Below are positions 34,154 through 43,196 of a stretch of 64,000 nt of DNA, one piece after another. This stretch comes from Planctomyces sp. SH-PL62 (GTDB lineage Bacteria > Planctomycetota > Planctomycetia > Isosphaerales > Isosphaeraceae). The stretch lies in contig NZ_CP011273.1 of the NCBI RefSeq assembly GCF_001610895.1, forward strand, positions 186,001 through 250,000. The letters are read 5' to 3'. Below the pieces are notes generated by a model that saw only the letters and a list, made by a program, of their open reading frames with translations, had not been told where the DNA came from and did not search any database. Position 1 is the stretch's first letter, and each line of letters opens with the position of its first letter. The position numbers were made by a program, and so were the translations under genes.

Positions 34154-35224
34154 TCACGCGCCTGGATAGCGGAAGTGCCAGCCTTCGACGGCGCGGACGG
34201 AGTCGAGGTCTTCGCGGGTGAAGCCGTAGCGGGCGAACCAGGGGGAGCCCTCCTCTCGGACCAGGGCGTCGACCTCGGCGATCCGCTTGCGGGCGACGTC
34301 GGACAGGAACGAGGCGCGCGCGGGGGCGTCGTCCTGGTCGAAGTATTCCTTCCAGAAGGCCCGGCCCCCCAGGACGCCGGAGGCCCCGGCGCGGAGCGCC
34401 ATCTGGACCTGGTCCAGATACTGGTCGTAGTCCACGCCCGCCGAGAGCAAGACCCAGGGACGCTCGGAGACGGCGTCGAGGGCTTGCAGGTTGTCCTCGA
34501 GCTGCTGGTCGCTCTCACGGTCGAGCGTGCCGGGGAACTCGGCCTTGTAAACGTCGCAGAACCGGCTCAGGATGCGGGCGCTCTCGATGACCGTCTCGGC
34601 CTTGCGGTCGAGGAACGAGGCGTCCTTCTTGGTCTCGCCGCCGATCGGGAAGGCGACGGCCTCCAGCAAGAGCAGCAGGTCGTGCTTCTTGCACTCCTCG
34701 TAGACCCGCTCCACGATCGCGAGGTTGGCGTCGGCCGACTCGGTCTCGGTTGGCTCGAACTGGGCCAGGAACTTGATCGCGTCGGCCCCCATCTTCTTGG
34801 CCTTCTCGACGCCCCAGCCGGGCTCGATCGTCGCCAGGGGCGCGCCCTTGGCGCTCATCTCATACTTGGTGCGCTCCAGGCGCAGGAGCAGCCCGGTGTG
34901 GGGAGGGATCGCGCCGGAGGCGACGGCTGACCACGCGCCGTAATAGGGGTCGATCAGGACGCCCGAAGCCGCCGTCGCCAGGCCTCGCATCAGGTCGAGC
35001 TTGGCCTCCACGACCTCCTCGTAAGTCGGCTCGCGGTCCTCCCCGGCGCGTCGCAGGGCCTTGCCGCCCATGTCGATCACCGAGTTGTTCTGGTCGAGCG
35101 CCAGCATGGTGAGGGTGCCGTTCGGGTTGCTGATCCGCTGCAACCCCCGGAGCTTGCCCGGCGTCAGCCCCTTGGCCGCCAGCACGAACGCACCCAGCTT
35201 CTTCGATCCGTCCCCGAACGTCAT
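34154..35224 (-). CDS. Tagatose-1,6-bisphosphate aldolase-like (LacD/YihT family)
   Basis: 356 residues, cytoplasmic. The class I aldolase pattern of the LacD family is visible: LTMLALDQNNSVIDM at the N-terminus, GVLIDPYYGAWSAV, ADAIKFLAQFEPTE with the Schiff-base lysine expected in the D-A-I-K-F strand, FCDVYKAEFPG (second Lys), and VLLSAGVDYDQYL plus GASGVLGGRAFWKE at the phosphate-binding end. Members cleave tagatose-1,6-bisphosphate or sulfofructose-1-phosphate; sequence alone does not separate these. Start at MTFGDGSKKLGAF; an upstream extension is not protein-like. Confidence 0.85.
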   Translation of the reverse strand: MTFGDGSKKLGAFVLAAKGLTPGKLRGLQRISNPNGTLTMLALDQNNSVIDMGGKALRRAGEDREPTYEEVVEAKLDLMRGLATAASGVLIDPYYGAWSAVASGAIPPHTGLLLRLERTKYEMSAKGAPLATIEPGWGVEKAKKMGADAIKFLAQFEPTETESADANLAIVERVYEECKKHDLLLLLEAVAFPIGGETKKDASFLDRKAETVIESARILSRFCDVYKAEFPGTLDRESDQQLEDNLQALDAVSERPWVLLSAGVDYDQYLDQVQMALRAGASGVLGGRAFWKEYFDQDDAPARASFLSDVARKRIAEVDALVREEGSPWFARYGFTREDLDSVRAVEGWHFRYPGA

Positions 35225-35424
35225 GGCCGGCCTTCTTTTCTTCCCGATTCCCGAGCGATCGCCCCGTCCAGGCCCCGTCGCGCGACGAGCCCCACGCCGG
35301 CCCCATTCTAACGGCCCCCCGGGGAGATTGCAGGCGCGGTCCCCTGGCACGGCGCGCCTCGGGGATGCGAGGATGGCGGCGGGACGCCGACCCCAGGTTC
35401 GTCGAAGGGAATGAGGACAGGCCC

Positions 35425-35877
35425 ATGATCTCGCGCCGGAGTCGTTTCGCAGCCGCCCTGCTCGTCAGCCTGATCGCGCCGCATTCCGGCTGCGGTTCCT
35501 CGACGGAATCGACGGTCTCCGGGGCCGAGCCCAGCCCCGTCGAGCAGGTCGGCCAGCTCTTGAGGATGCACCGCGAGCAGAACCGGCCGACGCCCCGGAC
35601 GCTCAAGGAGGCCCAGAAGTCGGGCACGGCCCTGCCCAGGGCGCTGGAGGCGCTGCGGTCTGGGGAAGTCGTGATCGCCTGGGGCCTGGACCTTGAGGAA
35701 TACGGCGGCACGTCGGTGATCGGCTATGAGAAGGACGCCCCGGACAAGGGAGGGGCGGTGGTCCTGGGCGACGGCACCGTCGTCGAGCTGACCGCCGAGG
35801 AGTTCCAGGCCGCTTCCAAGCCCCCCGCGAGCCGGTTCACCCCCCCAGCCGGCGGCCGGTCGAAATCATCCCGATGA
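35425..35877 (+). CDS. Lipoprotein, paralogue of the one at 37.3 kb
   Basis: 150 residues. MISRRSRFAAALLVSLIAPH precedes the lipobox HSGC. The mature domain (VEQVGQLLRMHREQNRPTPR, EVVIAWGLDLEEYG, VVELTAEEFQAASKP) aligns throughout with the lipoprotein at 37344-37823. No known domain was recognised. It lies ~300 bp upstream of a DUF1559 gene on the same strand. Confidence 0.8.
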   Translation: MISRRSRFAAALLVSLIAPHSGCGSSTESTVSGAEPSPVEQVGQLLRMHREQNRPTPRTLKEAQKSGTALPRALEALRSGEVVIAWGLDLEEYGGTSVIGYEKDAPDKGGAVVLGDGTVVELTAEEFQAASKPPASRFTPPAGGRSKSSR

Positions 35878-36175
35878 CCATGCCGCCTGGCGACCTCCCA
35901 AGCCCCAAAACGTCGAGCCTCATTTTTCGCCACGGCGACACGCCTGCACGCTTGACGATCGGCGACTCCAGGATTACTATTCTTAAATCCTAAGAATCTA
36001 GGATTCGGGATGCGAGGTGGAGGAGGATCCCTTCACTCGCTTGCCATGCCATCTCGAGGCCTTCCGTCTTCCGCCTTTCTCCTTCCTCGAATAGCCCCTG
36101 TGTGAGAACTCGTCCGAGGCGAGCCCGCCTGTGCATGCGCTCGGCTTTCCTCGGGCCAACTGAAGGATTTGGACG

Positions 36176-37264
36176 ATGACGTCGACCAGTCGAAGACGAC
36201 ACGGTTTCACGCTGATCGAACTGCTGGTGGTGATCGCGATCATCGCCGTCCTGATCGCGCTGTTGCTCCCTGCGGTGCAGTCGGCGCGCGAGGCGGCCCG
36301 CCGCGCCCAGTGCACGAACAATCTCAAGCAGATGTCCCTGGCGGCGCTGACCTTCGAGTCGACGTACAACGAGCTTCCCCCGGGATTCGGCCCCAACCCG
36401 CCCGGCGGCGGGGGCCGGATCAACGTCCAGGCGATGCTGCTGCCGTTCATCGAGGGGGGCAACACGTACAACGCGTTCAATACCTCGGTGGGCATCAACA
36501 TCTACGGCGCCTCGTCCCCGAACAACACGGCCCAGACCCAGATCGTCTCGGCCTACGTCTGCCCGTCGGACGCGTCGAGCGCCCGTTTCGCGGGGGCGCC
36601 GGGGACGCTCCTCGGTTATTCGAACTACATGGCGAGCACCGGCGGGACCGCCGCCCAGATTTACGGCGGGACCTCGGCCGCCTCGGAGAAGAACACCGCC
36701 TACCTCGGGGCTTTCAACGTCCAGCTCAATGAGACGGCCGCCTCGGGCACCCCGGACTTTCAGAAGGTCACCAGCCGCACGACGATCGGGGCGTTCACCG
36801 ACGGGACCTCGAACACGGGGATGTTCGCCGAGACCCGACGCTCGAACTATGCGGGGGTCGCCGCGGCGACGCTGTACGCCGGCCGGACGCCGTACGCAAT
36901 CGACATGGTCTACCTCATGTCGTCGGCCTCGTTCAACAATCAGACATGGAACCCGCTCTGCGGCAACTGGGACAACTCCCAGGTGGTCGACCTGATCGGC
37001 TACCGCGGCGGTCAGTACTACCGCACCCTGCCGATGACCACGAACTACAGCCACACGCTGACGCCCAACTTCAAGAACAACGACTGCGGCAGCAACTCGT
37101 TCTCCGCGTCGCATGCGGCCCCTCGAAGCTACCATTCCGGCGGCGTCAACGTCTCGTTCTGCGACGGCTCGGTCCACTTCATCAAGGATTCGATCAGCGC
37201 TCCGACCTGGTTCGCCCTGGGCACCCGCGCCGGCGGCGAGGTCGTGAGTTCCGACGCCTATTGA
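36176..37264 (+). CDS. DUF1559 pseudopilin-like protein
   Basis: 362 residues. [20 protein letters not shown] (N-methylation motif and pilin helix), [20 protein letters not shown], a variable middle, and [20 protein letters not shown] with VSSDAY at the end: the complete DUF1559 layout. It shares the N-terminal ~55 residues and the C-terminal motif with the gene at 25463-26437, while the middle is different. Flanked by two paralogous lipoproteins; the second follows by 80 bp and is probably cotranscribed. Confidence 0.95.
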   Translation: MTSTSRRRHGFTLIELLVVIAIIAVLIALLLPAVQSAREAARRAQCTNNLKQMSLAALTFESTYNELPPGFGPNPPGGGGRINVQAMLLPFIEGGNTYNAFNTSVGINIYGASSPNNTAQTQIVSAYVCPSDASSARFAGAPGTLLGYSNYMASTGGTAAQIYGGTSAASEKNTAYLGAFNVQLNETAASGTPDFQKVTSRTTIGAFTDGTSNTGMFAETRRSNYAGVAAATLYAGRTPYAIDMVYLMSSASFNNQTWNPLCGNWDNSQVVDLIGYRGGQYYRTLPMTTNYSHTLTPNFKNNDCGSNSFSASHAAPRSYHSGGVNVSFCDGSVHFIKDSISAPTWFALGTRAGGEVVSSDAY

Positions 37265-37343
37265 CGGCGATGCGCCCGGGCGGGGCGACCTCGCCCGGGC
37301 CTTCCCCCACGTCCGACCGTCCGTCTGAACGAGGAAAGCTGCC

Positions 37344-37823
37344 ATGAGATCCCGCCCGACGGCCCTGGGACGCGTCTGCGTCCTGGCCCTCGCCGCAACC
37401 ATCCTGGGGGGCTGCGACGGCGCCCCCGCCCCCCGAACCGAAGCCCCCAGCGCCGAGGTCCTCTCGATCGAGGAGGTCGGCCAGATCCTTCGGATGTACA
37501 AGAAGTCCGGCCAGGGGGCCCCGAAAACCATCAAGGACGTCATTCCCCTGGCGAACGGCTATCCGTTCGCGGTGGAATCCCTCCGCAAGGGCGATGTCGT
37601 GCTCTACTGGGGCGCGGCCTTCGACCCCGACGATTCCAAGACCGTCCTGGCCTACCATAAGGACGTCCCCACCCAGGGGGGCGAGGTTCTGTTGCGGGAC
37701 GGTTCCGCGATCAAGATGACCGCCGAGGAGTTCCAGTCGGCCCCCAAGCCCGCCGACGGCGACGTCAACGCCGGGGGCGTCGGCAAGGCCGACGGCAAGG
37801 CTGGCGCCAAGCGATCTCGCTGA
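37344..37823 (+). CDS. Lipoprotein, paralogue of the one at 35.4 kb
   Basis: 159 residues. MRSRPTALGRVCVLALAATI is followed by the lipobox LGGC. The mature part has SIEEVGQILRMYKKSGQGAP, GDVVLYWGAAFDPDDSKTVL, GGEVLLRDGSAIKMTAEEFQ. Over ~115 residues it aligns with 35425-35877, including the TAEEFQ end. The C-terminus is Gly/Lys-rich and disordered. GAGGAAAG precedes the ATG. Function unknown; the tie to DUF1559 suggests a shared envelope structure (inference). Confidence 0.8.
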   Translation: MRSRPTALGRVCVLALAATILGGCDGAPAPRTEAPSAEVLSIEEVGQILRMYKKSGQGAPKTIKDVIPLANGYPFAVESLRKGDVVLYWGAAFDPDDSKTVLAYHKDVPTQGGEVLLRDGSAIKMTAEEFQSAPKPADGDVNAGGVGKADGKAGAKRSR

Positions 37824-38162
37824 GCCCCCAGGGCCGAGGCCGGTTCGGGCCTGCGTCGTAGCGAAGCGAGGAATCGCTCATTGCATCGGGGCCCGATCGG
37901 CCCTATGATGGAGCCTTGTCCTGAACGTGTTCGGGCCCCCTTCACCGGGCGGGCCCGGTTTCGGGACCGTGCGGCCGGATGGATCCACGCCGGACGCAAC
38001 GACTCGCCCCCGGGCCCGCTCGACTGGGGCCGTCGTCCGGGGCGTGATGGAAGAAATCCATCGCTCGAGCCTCTCAATTCCCTTCATGTCCACGCGGCCC
38101 GCGCCGGCGTCCGCCCCCAGAGAGGGATCGCCGCGACGCCCGCGCCTCGGAGTGCCAGGAAC
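37824..38162. other. Intergenic region upstream of fbaB
   Basis: 338 bp with no recognisable gene, hairpin or repeat. The fbaB frame is open far upstream (to 37881), but the extra residues are not protein-like. Confidence 0.4.
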
Positions 38163-39224
38163 ATGGCGTCCGTCCAAGAAGTTCTCGGTGGCGAAGCCGA
38201 CGGCCTGCTGAACTACACCTGCAAGGCGATCCCGAAGGAGACCCTCCACCTCCCCGGTCCCGATTTCGTGGACCGCGTGTTCATTCCCAGCGATCGCAAC
38301 CTGCGGGTTCTGGGAAATCTCTCCTGGATGTTCAACGCCGGCCGCCTCGCCGGCACCGGCTATCTCTCGATCCTCCCGGTCGACCAGGGGATCGAGCACT
38401 CCGGCGGCGCGAGCTTCGCCAAGAACCCGGCGTACTTCGACCCCGAGAACATCGTCAAGCTCGCCCTCGACGGCGGCTGCAACGCCGTCGCCAGCACCTT
38501 CGGCGTGCTGGGGATGGTCGCCCGCAAGTACGCCCACAAGATCCCGTTCATGGTCAAGATCAACCATAACGAGCTCCTGACCTACCCGAACCAGGCCAAC
38601 CAGATCCTGTTCGGCAAGGTCGAGGAGGCGTACGACATGGGCGCCGCCGCCGTCGGCGCCACGATCTACTTCGGCTCCGAGAACAGCGGCCGACAGATCG
38701 TCGAGATCGCCGAGGCGTTCTACCGGGCCCACGAGCTCGGCATGGCGACGGTCCTCTGGTGCTACCTGCGGAACAACGCCTTCAAGTCCGACAAGGACTA
38801 CCATGTCGCCGCCGACCTCACCGGCCAGGCCAACCACCTGGGCGTGACCATCGAGGCCGACATCATCAAGCAGAAGCTCCCCGAGAACAACGGCGGCTTC
38901 AAGGCCCTGAACATGGGCGGCTCCAGCTACGGCAAGCTCGACGAGCGGATGTACACGGAGTTGTGCTCCGACCACCCGATCGACCTCTGCCGCTATCAGG
39001 TCGCCAACTGCTACATGGGCCGCGCCGGGCTGATCAACTCGGGTGGGGCCAGCGGCAAGAACGACTTCGCCGAGGCCGTCAAGACGGCCGTCATCAATAA
39101 GCGCGCCGGCGGCACCGGCCTGATCTCGGGCCGCAAGGCCTTCCAGCGGCCGATGGCCGAGGGCGTCAAGCTCCTCAACACCATCCAGGACGTCTACCTC
39201 GACAAGTCGATCACGATCGCCTGA
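38163..39224 (+). CDS. fbaB: Class I fructose-bisphosphate aldolase (FbaB type)
   Basis: 353 residues, the length of E. coli FbaB (350). Motifs specific for that family: [49 protein letters not shown] with the Schiff-base lysine at residue 236, and [18 protein letters not shown]. It cleaves fructose-1,6-bisphosphate to dihydroxyacetone phosphate and glyceraldehyde-3-phosphate in the cytoplasm. Start at [10 protein letters not shown] with AGGA upstream. It is followed by a candidate structured RNA and terminator. Confidence 0.95.
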   Translation: MASVQEVLGGEADGLLNYTCKAIPKETLHLPGPDFVDRVFIPSDRNLRVLGNLSWMFNAGRLAGTGYLSILPVDQGIEHSGGASFAKNPAYFDPENIVKLALDGGCNAVASTFGVLGMVARKYAHKIPFMVKINHNELLTYPNQANQILFGKVEEAYDMGAAAVGATIYFGSENSGRQIVEIAEAFYRAHELGMATVLWCYLRNNAFKSDKDYHVAADLTGQANHLGVTIEADIIKQKLPENNGGFKALNMGGSSYGKLDERMYTELCSDHPIDLCRYQVANCYMGRAGLINSGGASGKNDFAEAVKTAVINKRAGGTGLISGRKAFQRPMAEGVKLLNTIQDVYLDKSITIA

Positions 39225-39249
39225 CGATCCCGAAAAAGTAAAGGGGGAC

Positions 39250-39450
39250 CCGGCCGACGCCGATAACAAGGGTGTCGGCTGGGACGCTGAACCGGTCAAG
39301 GAAGACTGGATGACGCAGGCCCTCGCTAGACGGTCGCCCCCAAGGATGGAGCGGCGACCCGAAGGCCGACGGGCCAGGGAAGGCCCGGCTCACGAACACG
39401 AAGGTTCAGCCCGAACGCCCCGACGGCCCGCCAGCCGTCGGGGCGTTCGG
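39250..39450 (+). ncRNA. Candidate structured RNA downstream of fbaB
   Basis: A dense series of pairings in 200 bp. Hairpins: GCCGACGCC/GGTGTCGGC (39253-39279), CCGGTC/GACTGG (39292-39309), GGTCGCC/GGCGACC (39332-39359), GGGCC/GGCCC (39371-39386). A long-range pairing GCTGAACC (39286-39293) with GGTTCAGC (39403-39410) would enclose them in a multibranch structure, though it shares two bases with the second hairpin. A terminator-like hairpin closes the 3' end. I do not match it to tmRNA, RNase P, 4.5S or a known riboswitch. It could also be an unusual fbaB 3' UTR. Confidence 0.35.
39412..39449 (+). terminator. Terminator-like hairpin
   Basis: CGAACGCCCCGACGGC and GCCGTCGGGGCGTTCG form a perfect 16-bp stem with a 6-nt loop. 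Only a weak T-rich stretch follows. It would end the fbaB/ncRNA transcript and also stop the convergent minus-strand transcript. Confidence 0.7.
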
Positions 39451-39469
39451 CGTTTGATCGCCGACCGCC

Positions 39470-40042
39470 TCAGCGAGCCCCGACGCCGATCAGCACTCGC
39501 GAGCCGTCGCGAAGGGACCGCTCATAGAAGAAGAGCTGATTCTCGGGGGCGTCGACGACGGTCACGAACGGCGGGGCGTCGCCCTCCTGGAACGAGCAGC
39601 GGAGCGTCACGCGGCCCGCGTCGTCGCTCTCCAACGTCGTCTCGGCGACGCGCCCCCCGCCCAGGTCGCAGGCCAGCGTCTCGCCCGGAGAGAGCCGCTC
39701 ACTGCGCGAAACGATCAGCTCGAAGCCGTGATCGGGCAGGACCTTGCGGAGCTGAACCCGAACCGACGTCAGCCGGGGGTCGATCGCCGACTCGCCCGGC
39801 TCCGCCTTGATCGCGAACACCGTCACCTGCCGAGCGGCCTCGACCGACGAAACCGCGACCCCCGTCGGCGCGGGCTCGGGAGCCGGCTCCGGCGACGACG
39901 AGCGCGGCGAGCAACCCGAGACGAGCAGCCAAAGCAAGACGACCAGGCCCAATCCCTTCCCCCCTCGCGGGGGAAGGTGGCCCGAAGGGCCGGATGAGGG
40001 GGAAGACGAGCATAACGGCCGTCGGCATTCCGGCCTCATCAT
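39470..40042 (-). CDS. Lipoprotein of unknown function
   Basis: GLVVLLWLLVSGC near residue 32-44 is a lipoprotein signal, followed by a Pro/Ser/Glu linker and a beta-rich domain (AARQVTVFAIKAEPGESAID, VRVQLRKVLPDHGFEL, FFYERSLRDGSRVLIGV). The start is uncertain. ATG at 40042 gives ~30 residues before the hydrophobic stretch, part of which is encoded by a copy of the palindromic intergenic element. A TTG at 39952 would give a short signal without positive charges. Downstream of the ECF sigma/anti-sigma pair on the same strand, so it may be part of that regulon. Confidence 0.6.
   Translation of the reverse strand: MMRPECRRPLCSSSPSSGPSGHLPPRGGKGLGLVVLLWLLVSGCSPRSSSPEPAPEPAPTGVAVSSVEAARQVTVFAIKAEPGESAIDPRLTSVRVQLRKVLPDHGFELIVSRSERLSPGETLACDLGGGRVAETTLESDDAGRVTLRCSFQEGDAPPFVTVVDAPENQLFFYERSLRDGSRVLIGVGAR
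39955..40006 (+). repeat. Palindromic intergenic element, best copy
   Basis: CCTTCCCCCC-TCGC-GGGGGAAGG forms the first stem; GGCCCG-AA-GGGCC the second; then GGATGAGGGGG. This copy overlaps the 5' part of the lipoprotein gene on the minus strand. Confidence 0.75.
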
Positions 40043-40155
40043 AAAAGCCCCGGGCGGCAAGACCGCCCATCGTCGGCCGCTCGGGTTGTTTACCTTGAAA
40101 CGTCCCATCGCCCCACAACCGACGCGGCTGAAGCTACGACAGCATCCGCGCTCGT

Positions 40156-40206
40156 CTTCCCCCTCATCCGGCCTGCGGCCACCTTCCCCCGCCAGGGGGG
40201 AAGGCG
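40156..40206 (-). repeat. Palindromic intergenic element, reverse copy
   Basis: On the minus strand it reads CCTTCCCCCC-TGGC-GGGGGAAGG, then GGCCGCAGGCC and GGATGAGGGGG. It faces the copy at 39955-40006, ~150 bp away, giving the second inverted pair in the window. Confidence 0.75.
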
Positions 40207-40254
40207 TGACGTCGAAGGTCTGCCTTCCCATCCGATCCTCCAGAGGCTCGCCGC

Positions 40255-40743
40255 TCACTCGGACATCGCGACGACCGGGCCGGCCATCGATTCGAGGAGG
40301 TTGAAGACGAGATACCAGGCGTCGACCCCGGCCGGGCCCGCCTGGGCGGTCAGGTCGGTCGTCTGGACGGCGTCGGCGTCGGAGCGGATCAGGACGAGCT
40401 GGCCCTCGTCGATGTGGACGACGGCGGTGGCCGTGTGCGAGACGCCGTCGGGCTGCGAGGCCTCCTCACGCAGGGCGATCCCCACGGCGATCAGGATCGC
40501 GGCGGCCTGCGCCGCCAGCACGACGCCGATCGCCGCCCAGCGGCGGGCTCGGGAGGGTGCCGGCTTCGCCATGACCAGGGTCGGGACGTGGGGGCGGTCG
40601 CCGATCGCGGCCGACTCGTCGACGGCGGCGTTCACGGCCGTCCAGACGCGGTCCCAGGCTTCGGCGGAGGGCGCGGGGGGGCGGGTCGCCCGCCACAGGC
40701 GTTCGAGCCGATCCGACTCGCGATTCTCGGCGTCTCCTCGCAT
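40255..40743 (-). CDS. Probable anti-sigma factor, membrane-anchored
   Basis: 162 residues. The N-terminal ~65 residues are soluble and charged (ESDRLERLWRATRPPAPSAE). One membrane helix follows (AAIGVVLAAQAAAILIAVGI, residues ~70-90), then a ~65-residue extracytoplasmic domain (HTATAVVHIDEGQLVLIRSD). It starts 24 bp after the ECF sigma factor gene on the same strand, which is the usual place for the cognate anti-sigma factor. The HxxxCxxC zinc motif of ZAS anti-sigma factors is absent. Role inferred from position and topology. Confidence 0.7.
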   Translation of the reverse strand: MRGDAENRESDRLERLWRATRPPAPSAEAWDRVWTAVNAAVDESAAIGDRPHVPTLVMAKPAPSRARRWAAIGVVLAAQAAAILIAVGIALREEASQPDGVSHTATAVVHIDEGQLVLIRSDADAVQTTDLTAQAGPAGVDAWYLVFNLLESMAGPVVAMSE

Positions 40744-40767
40744 GGTCTGCCATCCTTCTTGGGTCGA

Positions 40768-41346
40768 TCAGCCGAGGTCCTTGAGGCGTTCCCAATCCAG
40801 CACGGCCTGGAGCTTGCGCCGGGCGGCGTTGATCCGGCTCATGACGGTTCCGATCGGGACGTCCTGCGATTCGGCGATCTCCTTGTAACTCAATCCCAGC
40901 TCGGCGAAGAGGACGAAGGTCGCCCGGAGGGTCGGCGACAGGTTCTCCAGGGCCTCGTCGAGCGCCCGGCGAAGGTCCTGGCGGCGGAGCCCCCGCGCCG
41001 GGTCGTCGTCCGGGGAGAGGCTCGTCGGCTCCCCCTCAAGGGTCACGTACTTCCGCCGTTTTCTCCGCCTTCCCTGGTCGAGTGCCGTATTGACGACGAT
41101 CCGAAGCAGCCAGAACCGGAATCCCCCCCGGCCGTCGAATTCCGACAGTCGGGCGAAGGCTTTCATCAACGATTCCTGCACCACATCGAGCGCGTCGTGC
41201 TCGTCCCCCAGCAGTCGGTACGCCGCGCGGTACGCCTCGTCCCGATGCCGCAGGAACAGTTCCTCGCGGGCCTGGGGGTCGCGTCCGAGCGCCCGCCGGA
41301 CCAGCGATTCATCGGTGATGGATGCGGTCGTCGGGGCGTCGAGCAT
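40768..41346 (-). CDS. ECF RNA polymerase sigma factor
   Basis: 192 residues. Region 2: LFLRHRDEAYRAAYRLLGDE, DALDVVQESLMKAFARLSEF and FRFWLLRIVVNTALDQGRRR. Region 4: LSPTLRATFVLFAELGLSYK, EIAESQDVPIGTVMSRINAA and RRKL, a clear helix-turn-helix. It directs RNA polymerase to alternative promoters in response to an envelope or other signal, probably released from the membrane protein encoded next. The following lipoprotein may be a target. Confidence 0.95.
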   Translation of the reverse strand: MLDAPTTASITDESLVRRALGRDPQAREELFLRHRDEAYRAAYRLLGDEHDALDVVQESLMKAFARLSEFDGRGGFRFWLLRIVVNTALDQGRRRKRRKYVTLEGEPTSLSPDDDPARGLRRQDLRRALDEALENLSPTLRATFVLFAELGLSYKEIAESQDVPIGTVMSRINAARRKLQAVLDWERLKDLG

Positions 41347-41479
41347 ACGATCTCCTACCCAGACCAGACGAACCCGGCCCGTCTCCTATTCGATCTCCGG
41401 GGCCATCGGTTACACTGGACGGCCGTAATCGTCCGCCGCAGCCATTGTAGCGTCACGTCACGCGAGGAGCGCCGCCGCC

Positions 41480-41995
41480 GTGCCCGTCGAGGTGTTGATC
41501 CCGGAGAGCGCGCTTCACGACCGGCTCCGCGAGTTGGGTCGGGAGGTCGCCCGCGACTACGCCGGCAAGCCGCTGACGATCGTCGCCGTGCTGACCGGGA
41601 GCCTGATCGCCCTGGCCGACCTGATCCGCGAGGTCGACGTCCCCCACCGCATCGGCCTGGTCCACGCCAGCAGCTACCGGGGGGCCACGACGACCGCCTC
41701 GACCCTGATCATCAACGAGACGCTCGCCCCCGACGTGGCCGACCGCGACGTCCTGCTGCTCGACGACATCCTCGACACCGGCCAGACCCTCGCGGCGCTC
41801 GTCGACCACCTGATCGCGCGGGGGGCGCGAAGCGTCAAGACGGCGGTGCTGCTCCGCAAGATCGGCCGCCAGACGACGCCGATCGAGCCCGACTACTGCG
41901 GCTTCCCGATCCCCGACGCCTTCGTGGTCGGCTACGGGCTCGACTTCGACGACGACTACCGCCACCTGCCCTTCGTCGGCATCCTCAAGGACTGA
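41480..41995 (+). CDS. hpt: Hypoxanthine phosphoribosyltransferase
   Basis: 171 residues with a GTG start. VAVLTGSLIALADLIREV, VHASSYRGATTTAS and VLLLDDILDTGQTLAALVDH (PRPP-binding motif) are in the proper order for a purine phosphoribosyltransferase; DYCGFPIPDAFVVGYGLDFD and RHLPFVG are the HPRT C-terminal signature. It salvages hypoxanthine/guanine to nucleotides with PRPP. Nine bp separate it from the next gene, so hpt probably heads an operon with two glycosyltransferases. Confidence 0.93.
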   Translation: MPVEVLIPESALHDRLRELGREVARDYAGKPLTIVAVLTGSLIALADLIREVDVPHRIGLVHASSYRGATTTASTLIINETLAPDVADRDVLLLDDILDTGQTLAALVDHLIARGARSVKTAVLLRKIGRQTTPIEPDYCGFPIPDAFVVGYGLDFDDDYRHLPFVGILKD

Positions 41996-42004
41996 CCGCC
42001 CGAC

Positions 42005-43180
42005 GTGACCCCTCCCACGCCCCCCCTCAAGCTGGCCCTCGTCTCCCGACGCTACCCGCCCCTCATCGGCGGCGCCGAGCGCGTGCTCGCGTACCTGGCC
42101 GAGGCCCTGGCGCGCGAGGGGGCCGACGTCTCGGTGCTGACCTCCGCCGTGGGCGAGGCCGCCGGACTCCCGACCCGAGAGGCGCTGGACTACTCGAAAT
42201 CACGAGGCGGGGGGCGGCTGACGATCCACCGGCTGGAGACCTCGCCGCTGCGGTTCTTCGGGACCTGGCTCTACATGCGGAACCTCCGGCGATGGCTGGC
42301 GGCGAACCCCGTCGATCTGGCCTACGTCTCGATGCTCAAGCACGACGCCTACGTCGCCGTGGGCGCCGGGCGCGAGCGCGGCTTCCCGGTCGTCCTGCGT
42401 CCCGAGGGCGCCGGCGACACCGGCGACGTCGCCTGGCAGGCCCGGGGGAACTTCGGCGCGCGGATCGCCCGTCGCACCAGGGACGCCGACGCCTTCGTCG
42501 CCATCTCGAAGGCCGTCCACGACGAGCTGGCCGGGGCCGGATACGACGCGGCGAAGATCCACGACCTGCCCAACGGCGTCCCGATCCCCGCCCGTCCCTG
42601 GCAGCGCCGCAAGGGCTGGCAAGAGGCCCCGCACGCGATGTTCGTCGGCCGGCTGGCCCCCGAGAAGGGGCTGACCACGCTGGTCCGGGCGTGGCCCGCC
42701 GTCCGGTCGAGCTTCCCGAACGCCCGGCTGACGCTCGTGGGCGAAGGCCCGGAACGGCCGGCCCTCGAACGTGCGGCGCGCGACCTGGGCCTCCCCGCCG
42801 GGGCGGTCTCGCTCCCGGGCGCGACCGACGACGTCGAGGCCGCGCTGCGGGCGGCCGACCTGTTCGTGCTGCCGTCGACCGAGGAGGGGATGAGCATCGC
42901 CCTGCTGGAGGCGATGGCGATCGGCGTGCCGGTCGTCGCCACGGCGATCCCGGGCAACCGCCGCCTGATCGCCGACTTCAAGCACGGCCGGCTCGCCCCC
43001 GCGCGCGACGTCGACGCCCTCGCCCGGACGATCGTCGAGCAGTGGACGACCTTCGATCGGGCCTTCCACATGAGCCGCGCGGCGAGGGGCCGCGTCGAGC
43101 AGCAGTTCTCGATCCGGGCCGTCGCCCGCGGCCACCTGCAACTCTTCCAGGAATTGATCGCCCGCGAACGGTCGGGTTGA
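42005..43180 (+). CDS. GT4-family glycosyltransferase
   Basis: 391 residues, GTG start. GT-B fold: KLALVSRRYPPLIGGAERVL at the N-terminus (glycine-rich loop), FVAISKAVHDELAGAGYDAA in the middle, AMFVGRLAPEKGLTTLVRAW at the start of the nucleotide-sugar domain, and LFVLPSTEEGMSIALLEAMA with the E-x7-E motif of GT4. Cytoplasmic and probably membrane-associated; makes a glycoside from a nucleotide sugar, substrate unknown. It lies 16 bp before a second GT4 gene. Confidence 0.92.
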   Translation: MTPPTPPLKLALVSRRYPPLIGGAERVLAYLAEALAREGADVSVLTSAVGEAAGLPTREALDYSKSRGGGRLTIHRLETSPLRFFGTWLYMRNLRRWLAANPVDLAYVSMLKHDAYVAVGAGRERGFPVVLRPEGAGDTGDVAWQARGNFGARIARRTRDADAFVAISKAVHDELAGAGYDAAKIHDLPNGVPIPARPWQRRKGWQEAPHAMFVGRLAPEKGLTTLVRAWPAVRSSFPNARLTLVGEGPERPALERAARDLGLPAGAVSLPGATDDVEAALRAADLFVLPSTEEGMSIALLEAMAIGVPVVATAIPGNRRLIADFKHGRLAPARDVDALARTIVEQWTTFDRAFHMSRAARGRVEQQFSIRAVARGHLQLFQELIARERSG

Positions 43181-43196
43181 AACGGGGTCTTCCGCC

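Noticed and set aside
39225-39450. tmRNA, RNase P, 4.5S RNA or a GEMM-type riboswitch
   Set aside because: The conserved cores of these RNAs are missing (for instance no GGAAGCAGC-type SRP core and no RNase P universal segments), and no plus-strand gene follows for a riboswitch to control.
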